Of a stretch of 64,000 nucleotides of DNA, positions 55,441-62,275 are shown piece by piece. The position numbers were made by a program, and so were the translations under genes. Each line of letters begins with the position of its first letter. Within the stretch, counting starts at the first letter, position 1. The stretch lies in NCBI GenBank assembly GCA_030694465.1, contig JAUXYJ010000074.1, forward strand, positions 34,582 through 98,581, read 5' to 3'. This stretch comes from Deltaproteobacteria bacterium. Lineage in GTDB: Bacteria; Myxococcota_A; Polyangia; Polyangiales; Ga0077539. The notes under the pieces were generated by a model. That model saw only the letters and a list, made by a program, of their open reading frames with translations, was not told the origin of the DNA and searched no databases.

Positions 55441-56610
55441 ATGTCAGAGTCATCTCCGTTTGTACTGCAAATTTTCTCGCGAATTGACGAGGTCCCTGCT
55501 TCCGCGTGGGACGCACTTCACGGCGAAGAAGACTCGCCCTTTGTCGAGCACGCGTTCTTGTCCGCGCTCGAGTACTCGGGCTGCGTAGGAGGACGCAGCG
55601 GGTGGACCCCCTCTCACTTGACCTTCTGGCGCGACAATGAGCTCGTCGCCGCCGCGCCCGCGTACATCAAAACCAACTCCGAGGGCGAGTTTGTCTTTGA
55701 CCACGGCTGGGCCGACGCCGCGTCGCGCGCAGGCATCGCGTACTATCCCAAGCTGGTGCTCGCCGTGCCCTTCTCGCCGGTCACAGGGCGCCGTCTGTTG
55801 CGTCGCGAGGGGATCGCGCTCTCTGAGGTCGCGCAGCTCGTCCACGCGGCGTGTACAGAGCTTATGCGTGCGCTCCAGTTGTCCTCGACGCATGTGCTCT
55901 TTTGCACCGAGCAAGAGTGCGATGCGCTCGAGGCTGCCCAGTTCGCGCGACGCGAAGGTGTGCAATTTCACTGGCACAACGAGAACTACAAGACCTACGA
56001 CGACTTCTTGGCGCGCTTCTCGTCCAAGCGCCGCACGGCTCTCAAGCGCGAGCGCGCGCAGGCCGCGCGGGACAAGATCACCGTCGCGACGGTCGCGCCG
56101 CAAGACCTGGTGACCCCGACGCGTGCGCGAGAGATTCACCAGATTTATGCCAGCACCGTCGACAAGTTCATGTGGGGTCGGCGCTATCTCAACGAGCGCA
56201 TGTTCGCGCGGCTCTTAGAGACCTGGGCCCATCGCATTCAGTGGGTCGAGGCGCGCAACGAGGCCGGTGATCTGATCGCGGGCGCGTTCAATGTCTCGCG
56301 CGGATCCAAGCTCTATGGACGCTATTGGGGCGCGTCTGAAGAGCACGCGTTTTTGCACTTCAATGTTTGCTATTACCACGGGATCGACGAGGCAATTCGC
56401 AAGGGATTCTCTGTCTTTGAGCCCGGCGCAGGGGGCGAGCACAAGCTCGTCCGGGGCTTTGATCCCACGCGCACTTTCTCGGCCCACTTGCTCAGAGACC
56501 CGAGGCTCGATGACGCCGTGCGAGCCTTCTTGCGACGCGAAGTACCTTCTCTGCGCGAGGCCATCGCGCGCGAGTACGCCGAGTCTCCACTCCGTCGCCG
56601 CGACTGTTAG
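55441..56610 (+). CDS. FemAB-like / GNAT-fold protein (DUF482, PF04339)
   Basis: 389 residues from the ATG at 55441; a GTG at 55417 is in frame. It has I-D-E-V-P-A-S-A-W-D-A-L, S-P-F-V-E-H-A-F-L-S-A-L-E, Y-F/Y-P-K-L-V-L-A-V-P-F-S-P-V-T-G-R-R-L-L and F-L-A-R-F-S-S-K-R-R-T-A-L-K-R-E-R. Then G-A-F-N-V-S-R-G-S-K-L-Y-G-R-Y-W-G and F-E-P-G-A-G-G-E-H-K-L-V-R-G-F. These are hallmarks of the DUF482 family, related to FemAB peptidyl transferases with an N-acetyltransferase fold. The acceptor is unknown. Its stop overlaps the next, opposite gene by 4 bp. Confidence 0.88.
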   Translation: MSESSPFVLQIFSRIDEVPASAWDALHGEEDSPFVEHAFLSALEYSGCVGGRSGWTPSHLTFWRDNELVAAAPAYIKTNSEGEFVFDHGWADAASRAGIAYYPKLVLAVPFSPVTGRRLLRREGIALSEVAQLVHAACTELMRALQLSSTHVLFCTEQECDALEAAQFARREGVQFHWHNENYKTYDDFLARFSSKRRTALKRERAQAARDKITVATVAPQDLVTPTRAREIHQIYASTVDKFMWGRRYLNERMFARLLETWAHRIQWVEARNEAGDLIAGAFNVSRGSKLYGRYWGASEEHAFLHFNVCYYHGIDEAIRKGFSVFEPGAGGEHKLVRGFDPTRTFSAHLLRDPRLDDAVRAFLRREVPSLREAIAREYAESPLRRRDC

Positions 56611-57419
56611 TGCGTGTGCTCGCTGCGGATCACAAAGCGCGCGGCCCCCTCGTGTGAGTCCGTCTGCTCCGCCAAGACCTCAATCGGGTGCTGTCGCCCA
56701 CGGTACCGAATGCTCCCGACGATGCGCCCCTGCGTCGGGCTCAGCACCTCGACGCTGCGCTCTTCGAGCACGTATTCGCCCGTCGAAGCCGCCCATAACA
56801 TCTCGGGCAAGACGTCTTCGTACGCGAGCACATCCCAGGCAAAGAGCGCCCGCATGGCCTGCGCGTGAGCGTACGCTTGCGTGCGATTTTGCTCGGTCAT
56901 CGCGTTCGAGAAGCCCGCATAGTGCGCGAACACCCGCGAAGAGAGCGCTTGCAGCGGCGCGCCCTCGCTCACACCCATCCGCGTGTACCTCTCGCTCCCA
57001 AGCTGCGCGATGAGCGTCCGCCCCGAGTGATCTCGAGGGTTCCAGCCCGCCCTGAGCACCACCAAGCTCCCATCAGGCCCGCGGTCCAGGGTGACGCCTA
57101 CCGCGTCGTCTGTGGCCAACCGCAGGCCCTCAGCGCTCGCTCCTTGGGGGTCAAACATGGGCCACACCACCAGCGCAATGCGCGTCCCAAACCTCGCCCC
57201 ACAGAGCGGCAAGAGCGTCCGCTGCGCAAAGCTAGGATGCTCCGCGAGAGCGGCCAAAATCTCGGGGTCGTCGAGCTGCCCCACGCGCGCTCGCGCAGGC
57301 TGAATCGCCCGCACACTGACCGACGATGGGTCTGCGATCGGCGCGCGATCACGCGATGCACAGCCCTGCGCGACGCACGCGAAGACGCCTAGCGCGCACG
57401 CCCTCCACGCTCGGTTCAT
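56607..57419 (-). CDS. Lipoprotein, last gene of the DUF444-SpoVR operon
   Basis: 270 residues, lipobox A-Q-G-C, no low-complexity linker, unlike other lipoproteins here. Middle region L-V-V-L-R-A-G-W-N-P-R-D-H-S-G and R-V-F-A-H-Y-A-G-F-S-N-A-M-T-E-Q-N-R-T. I do not recognise a family. It overlaps the 268-residue gene upstream by 4 bp and thus belongs to a four-gene transcript with DUF444 and SpoVR, whose members are otherwise cytoplasmic. Confidence 0.6.
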   Translation of the reverse strand: MNRAWRACALGVFACVAQGCASRDRAPIADPSSVSVRAIQPARARVGQLDDPEILAALAEHPSFAQRTLLPLCGARFGTRIALVVWPMFDPQGASAEGLRLATDDAVGVTLDRGPDGSLVVLRAGWNPRDHSGRTLIAQLGSERYTRMGVSEGAPLQALSSRVFAHYAGFSNAMTEQNRTQAYAHAQAMRALFAWDVLAYEDVLPEMLWAASTGEYVLEERSVEVLSPTQGRIVGSIRYRGRQHPIEVLAEQTDSHEGAARFVIRSEHTH

Positions 57420-58222
57420 CGGCCTCCGCGAGCGATCGCGATCTGCGCGTACAGGTCTCGCAGCTGGGTCGCGTCTTCTTGCGACAGGTGGATCGCGTCA
57501 AGTCGTAGCGTGCCTTTGACTCGCGCGCGCTTCGAGACTTCGCTGCCAAATGACTGCTCAATCGCGCCGTTGAGCTTGCTCGCGAAGAGCAAAAGATCCA
57601 GCACGCTCTCTCCCTTGGCGCTCGCCTCGAGCACCGCCGCGCGTACGCACTCCATCGCCAACGCGCGCGCGTCACGCTCGCGTGCATCATCGAGCGCGGG
57701 GCCATCAAAGGTCACCGTGGCCTCGGGACACACGGTCGCGCCCGTCGGAGCATCCGTCATATCCCCCAGCGAAATAACCCACGGATCGCGCGCGATGGCC
57801 GGCCCCTCTAAGATCACCGGGGCAGGGGCTGCGGGTGTCACAGCCCGCGCAGCCGTCGCGGTCGCAGGCGGGGGCGCAGGCGCGGGTGCGGGCGCTTGTG
57901 TGGGGGGATCGAGCAGCTCGAGGGCGAGCACTGAGACCACGCCCTGGGCGCGAAAGTGCTGCATAAACACTGGGGCAACGAGCGCGTTTACGTCGGTGTT
58001 CCAGTACGAGAGCATGGACGAGAGCTCGGTGAGTGGGCGTCTAAAGCGGCTGAGTGAGGCAAAGCACGCCTGCCCGAGCCACTGTTGCATCGTGGCGACT
58101 TCGCGCGCGTCGATGCCGTGTCCAACAAATTGCCCGCGCAATCGCAGGAGATAATTGCGACCCGAGACCGGGTCTCGCACCGGCTGTTGGTCGACAAACG
58201 TGAGGGTCGTGGGCGCTTGCAT
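57416..58222 (-). CDS. Unknown protein, third gene of the DUF444-SpoVR operon (SPFH-like segment possible)
   Basis: 268 residues without signal peptide or membrane segment. The first ~110 residues (Y-L-L-R-L-R-G-Q-F-V-G-H-G-I-D-A-R-E-V, then L-S-Y-W-N-T-D-V-N-A-L-V-A-P-V-F-M-Q-H-F-R-A-Q-G-V-V) faintly resemble the C-terminal part of SPFH/Band-7 domains, but the match is weak. An Ala/Pro linker joins a helical C-terminal half. Starts 26 bp after SpoVR, overlaps the lipoprotein gene as ATGA. Function unknown. Confidence 0.55.
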   Translation of the reverse strand: MQAPTTLTFVDQQPVRDPVSGRNYLLRLRGQFVGHGIDAREVATMQQWLGQACFASLSRFRRPLTELSSMLSYWNTDVNALVAPVFMQHFRAQGVVSVLALELLDPPTQAPAPAPAPPPATATAARAVTPAAPAPVILEGPAIARDPWVISLGDMTDAPTGATVCPEATVTFDGPALDDARERDARALAMECVRAAVLEASAKGESVLDLLLFASKLNGAIEQSFGSEVSKRARVKGTLRLDAIHLSQEDATQLRDLYAQIAIARGGR

Positions 58223-58248
58223 CGGTGGGCTCGTGAGGGGCGTGAGCG

Positions 58249-59811
58249 CTACTTCAGCGGCTTCGAGGTGTGCTCTTTGCCGTCAAAGCGCAAAAGCGTG
58301 GTCTTGCCTTCAATCGTGGTCTGCAAGAGCGCTGGGCGACGCCAGACGCGCACGACGTTCTCGAGGGTCCGTTTGGCCTTCTCGACGTCGAGATCGACGC
58401 CTTGATGACTGTGAGACAGAAGCAATTCTGCTCGGTTTTCGTGGTTCGCGTTCTCGACGTGGATAAACGGACTGCCAAAGTTCGTGATCTGAAACAGCAG
58501 CTTCTCTTTGACCTCGCGAAACGCGCGCGAATCAATCTCAAAGCGGTCGTTGCGCTGGCTCCAGCCAAACGAATACAGCTTTTGCTCGGCGACAAAGTCT
58601 GGGGTCAAGAACTCATCGATGAAGGTCACGTCGGTGTAGTGCGCGCGCACTTCGAAGATCTTGCGGCGGCCTAGGTCGAGCTTCTTGTCCCAATTTTTGC
58701 GCTCGACGAGAACATCACACTCTTCCCATTCGCGGCCAAATTGCCCGCGATTCCATCGCTCTTCGATGTGCCTGTAGAGCTCAACGCCGAGCTTGTACGG
58801 GTTGAGCCTCCCGCCCGCGGTGGACATCACGCTCGCGTTGCGGTCTGCATAGTCCACGATCTCAGAGCCGTCCGCGGCGAAGCCGGTCATGATCTTCGAG
58901 TGCCAGTAGCTGGCCCAGCCCTCGTTCATGATCTTGGTCTGCGCTTGGGGCCAGAAGTAGTACGCCTCGTCTCGAACGATCTCGAGCAAATCGCGCTCCC
59001 AACGCTCAAGCGGCGCGTGCTCTAAGAAAAACCAGAGCACGTCTTTCTCGGGGCGCTCAGGAAACTTCTTCGCGCGGTCGCGCTCTTCTTCGAGCTGTTT
59101 GCGCTCGGCCGCGAGGGCCTTGGGCGGGTTGACAAACGACTGCATGTACTCACTCGCAGCGAAGCGCGTGACCTCGACCGGGCCCTGCTCTTCGTCCTCG
59201 AGCTTGGTCCGCATGCGCCCCTCGAGCATGCGCCCGTGCGGATCAATGAGGTTTTCGAGCGATAGACACACATCGAGAAAGCTCTCGACCGCTTCGATCC
59301 CGTGGCGCTCGATGTGCCGTCGCACGCGGGTCGCGTGGTTGGCAAACGCGTCGATCCATTTGCGCGAAGGGAGGCTGTCGGCGCGCGAGACCACCATGTC
59401 TTCGGCGCTGTGGGGCGTCCGGCGATCTTGGTCGGTGATCATGAAGGCGAAGTTGTTCTTGAAGAAATCGTTGTGACCGCAGACGTGGGCCATGACGAGC
59501 TTCTGGTCTACGAGCGAGTTGCCCTCGAGCAGGTAGGCCACCGCGGGGTTGTTGTTGATCACCATCTCGTAGATGCGTGACAGCCCCCACTCGCCGGATT
59601 TCTTAAGCCGCTCGTAGTCCATGCCCCAGCGCCAGTGTGGATATCGCGTGGGAAATCCCCCGTAGGCTGCGACTTCGTTCATCTCGTCGAAGGACAAGAC
59701 TTCAAACACTTGCGGAAAAAAATCGAGCCCGAGCTTGCGCGCGTGGTCCTCGATTTTTTGCTGCCAGTCCGAGAGATAGAGCGGCAACTCGCGTTGGGTT
59801 CCAAAGGCCAT
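58249..59811 (-). CDS. SpoVR family protein
   Basis: 520 residues with the SpoVR/YcgB hallmarks: L-G-L-D-F-F-P-Q-V-F-E-V-L, F-P-T-R-Y-P-H-W-R-W-G-M-D-Y-E-R-L, N-N-P-A-V-A-Y-L-L-E-G-N, the metal-like M-A-H-V-C-G-H-N-D-F-F-K, E-G-W-A-S-Y-W-H and N-P-Y-K-L-G-V-E-L. In enteric bacteria YcgB, YeaH (DUF444) and the kinase YeaG/PrkA work together under stress and nitrogen limitation. Here SpoVR and DUF444 are adjacent (8 bp apart); PrkA is absent from the window. Confidence 0.96.
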   Translation of the reverse strand: MAFGTQRELPLYLSDWQQKIEDHARKLGLDFFPQVFEVLSFDEMNEVAAYGGFPTRYPHWRWGMDYERLKKSGEWGLSRIYEMVINNNPAVAYLLEGNSLVDQKLVMAHVCGHNDFFKNNFAFMITDQDRRTPHSAEDMVVSRADSLPSRKWIDAFANHATRVRRHIERHGIEAVESFLDVCLSLENLIDPHGRMLEGRMRTKLEDEEQGPVEVTRFAASEYMQSFVNPPKALAAERKQLEEERDRAKKFPERPEKDVLWFFLEHAPLERWERDLLEIVRDEAYYFWPQAQTKIMNEGWASYWHSKIMTGFAADGSEIVDYADRNASVMSTAGGRLNPYKLGVELYRHIEERWNRGQFGREWEECDVLVERKNWDKKLDLGRRKIFEVRAHYTDVTFIDEFLTPDFVAEQKLYSFGWSQRNDRFEIDSRAFREVKEKLLFQITNFGSPFIHVENANHENRAELLLSHSHQGVDLDVEKAKRTLENVVRVWRRPALLQTTIEGKTTLLRFDGKEHTSKPLK

Positions 59812-59819
59812 GGTGTGCG

Positions 59820-60947
59820 CTAGCGCCCCTTCCCGAGAAAGGTCTTGATAGAGTCAACGATGCTGTCTTTGTCACGAATTTCGCTGGTCACAACGCGCTC
59901 GTCGGTGGCCCACTGTTCGCGCAAATCTTTGATGAACTGCCCGCTCCCGTAGGGGCTCTCGACCTGGCCATAACAGAACATGTTGGACACCGGCAGGATG
60001 TTCTCACGCAGGATCTTCATGCAGAGCGTGGTGTCATCGACGCTCCAGTTGTCACCGTCCGAGAAGTGAAACGGATAGATGTTCCACTGCTGATGCGGAA
60101 ACCGATCGTCGAGGATTTGTGCACACAATTTGTATGCGCTCGAGATCATCGTGCCCCCGGATTCTCGCGTGCGAAAGAACGTGTCGCGGTCGACCTCGCG
60201 CGCTGCCGCGTCGTGCGTGATGTACACGCTCTCGATGCCCTTGTACTGGCTGCGCAACCACGTATCGAGCCAAAATGACTCAATACGGACGATCTCTTTT
60301 TGCTCGTCACCCATCGAGCCCGACACGTCCATCATGTAGACAATCACCGCGTTCGCCACCGGCTGAGTGGCTACCTTCCAGCTCTTAAATCGCTTGTCAT
60401 CCCGCGTCGGGACGATCATCGGGCGCTCAGGGCTGTACACGCCCGACGCGATCTGTCGCTTCAGCGCCTCGCGAAACGTCCGCCGAAAATGCTTGAGTGA
60501 CTCCGGTCCCGTCCGACGGATCCCGGTGTACTTTTCTTTGCTCGCGGCGATCTGTTGTTTTCCACGGTTTTCGATCCGCGGAAGCTGCAGCTCTTCGCCC
60601 AAAATCTGCGCGAGCTCTTCGAGCGAGACCTCGACCTCGAGCGCGTGGTCGCCCTCGTTTTGGCCCGCTTTTCCGTGACCGTGGCCGTCCCCTTCGCCCT
60701 CGCCTTCGCCCTCGCCAATGGGGTCGCCAGGCTTGCCCGAGCCCTGGCCTACGCCCCCGGCGCTCTTGTCTCCAAACCGAAACCGCGGGACGTCAATCTG
60801 CGGCACTGGGATCGACACTTTGTCTTGACCCTGCCGCGCAATGAGCTCGCCGTTCGAGATGTATTTGCGAAGATTCTCTCGCACGCGACCCCGCACAATG
60901 TCGCGAAAACGCGCGTGATCCTGATCGATGTTGAGCGCCACAGACAA
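59820..60947 (-). CDS. DUF444 (YeaH/YhbH) family protein
   Basis: 375 residues. N-terminal D-H-A-R-F-R-D-I-V-R-G-R-V-R-E-N-L-R-K-Y, a Gly/Glu-rich acidic stretch (about 80-110), then a vWA-like domain with M-D-V-S-G-S-M-G (MIDAS), F-F-R-T-R-E-S-G-G-T and Y-P-F-H-F-S-D-G-D-N-W. Typical YeaH length. The DxSxS is intact, so it should bind a metal and a partner such as PrkA. First gene of the operon DUF444-SpoVR-unknown-lipoprotein; divergent from the ureohydrolase-like gene (about 153 bp). Confidence 0.95.
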   Translation of the reverse strand: MSVALNIDQDHARFRDIVRGRVRENLRKYISNGELIARQGQDKVSIPVPQIDVPRFRFGDKSAGGVGQGSGKPGDPIGEGEGEGEGDGHGHGKAGQNEGDHALEVEVSLEELAQILGEELQLPRIENRGKQQIAASKEKYTGIRRTGPESLKHFRRTFREALKRQIASGVYSPERPMIVPTRDDKRFKSWKVATQPVANAVIVYMMDVSGSMGDEQKEIVRIESFWLDTWLRSQYKGIESVYITHDAAAREVDRDTFFRTRESGGTMISSAYKLCAQILDDRFPHQQWNIYPFHFSDGDNWSVDDTTLCMKILRENILPVSNMFCYGQVESPYGSGQFIKDLREQWATDERVVTSEIRDKDSIVDSIKTFLGKGR

Positions 60948-61100
60948 GAGACTAGCGCACTCTCTCGCGATGGCGCGCGCGATCGCGCAACGCGGTCACC
61001 GCAGACCGCATTCGTGCACTTTCGCAGCGCCGCCGCGGGTGTACGCTGTGACGCTTCTGAACGAGCCTATAGTTTCGTGAGTGAGAACCTAGACAGACCC

Positions 61101-62174
61101 ATGATGGACGATACGCAGCGACCTACCTTCGACCCCAGCACGCAGCTGCCCAGTGAGCGTGGGATCTTTGGCCTCCCCCACTCGGTCCAAGAAGCGCGCG
61201 TCATCGTGCTGCCTTCCCCGTTTGCGGCGACGTCGCCGGGTGGGCACGCTTCGAGCGGTCCAGAGGCTCTTCTCAAGGCGTCGCGTCAGGTCGAGCGCGC
61301 CGATCCTGAGCTGGGATCAGTCTTCGAGCCCGGAATCCACATGCTCCCGACGCCCGAGGCGGTCACGCGATGGCACGTCGATGCCCGTGAAAACGCTAAA
61401 AAAATACTCGCCGTAGACGGTGACATCCTAGACTCGCCTGCGCTCATCGCGGCGCTCTCCCGGGTCAATATTCTCGCGCAAAACACACACGAGTGGGTCC
61501 ACGACACGACGCGCTTCATGATCAAGCAAGGCAAGCTCGTCGCGGTCGTCGGCGGCGACCCGAGCGTCGCCTTCGGCACCATTCGCGCCCACGCCTCGCG
61601 AACGACCAACATGGGAGTCCTTCATGTGGGGCCCTGCGCAGGTCTGCTGCGCGCGCACATGGGCTTTGCGCCATCGCATCGCTCGCTCAACATCGACGTG
61701 CTCGACAACATCGTCGGAGTGCACAAAATCGTCCACGTGGGTGCCAACGCGATCGAGGCCGAAGAGCGCGCGGTCGCCCATCCATCGGACGCGCGTGTGG
61801 TGCTCTTCTCGGCGCTCGAGCTCGAGTATGCGCGGCTCGCCGGCGAGACCTTGATGGCACAATGCGAGCGAATCATCGCGCCGTTGCCCAACAAGGTCTT
61901 CGTTGCGCTCGACATGAGCGCCCTCGCTGAGGCCAGCTCAGGTCTGCACGATTCGCCCGCAGCGTTTGGTCTCACGTGGAGCCAAATGCGGTTCTTGCTC
62001 CGTGCTCTCCATCGGTCAGGGCGTGTCGTCGTCGGCGCATCCGTCTCGGACATTGTGCAGGGCCCCCACGGAGAGAGCCGCTGCGCTGCGATCGCGGCGC
62101 GCGCGCTCTATGCGCTCATCGGCTGGATGCTCGTGGGCAAGGGTCTGCTCGATTCGCCCCGCAGCATCGGCTAG
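61101..62174 (+). CDS. Arginase/agmatinase-fold protein lacking the metal site (pseudoenzyme)
   Basis: 357 residues from the ATG at 61101; the open frame reaches back to 60555, but that part is antisense to DUF444. The fold reads as a ureohydrolase, yet every metal motif is altered. G-G-D-H-S is G-G-D-P-S (151-155). The D-A-H-x-D strand is V-G-P-C-A-G (176-181). The late D-x-D is D-M-S (271-273). The surrounding strands (A-V-V-G-G-D-P-S-V-A-F-G, V-F-V-A-L-D-M-S) keep the pattern. It probably lost hydrolase activity and may act as a binding protein. The palindrome copy at 61225 lies in it. Confidence 0.7.
   Translation: MMDDTQRPTFDPSTQLPSERGIFGLPHSVQEARVIVLPSPFAATSPGGHASSGPEALLKASRQVERADPELGSVFEPGIHMLPTPEAVTRWHVDARENAKKILAVDGDILDSPALIAALSRVNILAQNTHEWVHDTTRFMIKQGKLVAVVGGDPSVAFGTIRAHASRTTNMGVLHVGPCAGLLRAHMGFAPSHRSLNIDVLDNIVGVHKIVHVGANAIEAEERAVAHPSDARVVLFSALELEYARLAGETLMAQCERIIAPLPNKVFVALDMSALAEASSGLHDSPAAFGLTWSQMRFLLRALHRSGRVVVGASVSDIVQGPHGESRCAAIAARALYALIGWMLVGKGLLDSPRSIG
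61225..61239. repeat. Copy of the CGGCGACGTCGCCGG palindrome (coding)
   Basis: 15-bp match in the N-terminal part of the ureohydrolase-like gene, encoding the A-T-S-P-G-G segment, a surface-loop-like region. Confidence 0.7.
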
Positions 62175-62187
62175 CGCAACGTGCAAC

Positions 62188-62223
62188 CCGGCGACGTCGC
62201 CGGAATCTCGGCGACGTCGCCGG
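62188..62223. repeat. Tandem palindromes between convergent genes
   Basis: Two copies, CCGGCGACGTCGCCGG (62188-62203) and CGGCGACGTCGCCGG (62209-62223), each followed by AATC, in the 101-bp gap between the ureohydrolase-like gene and the TSP3 protein. They may end transcription or supercoil-extrude; no T-tract follows. Confidence 0.8.
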
Positions 62224-62275
62224 AATCCTTCCCGCGGTCCCCCACTCGTGCACAGAGCCCTGTCGGGCAACTCGC

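Noticed and set aside
60555..61100. 182-codon upstream extension of the ureohydrolase-like frame
   Set aside because: Mostly antisense to DUF444; the ATG at 61101 gives the usual family length.
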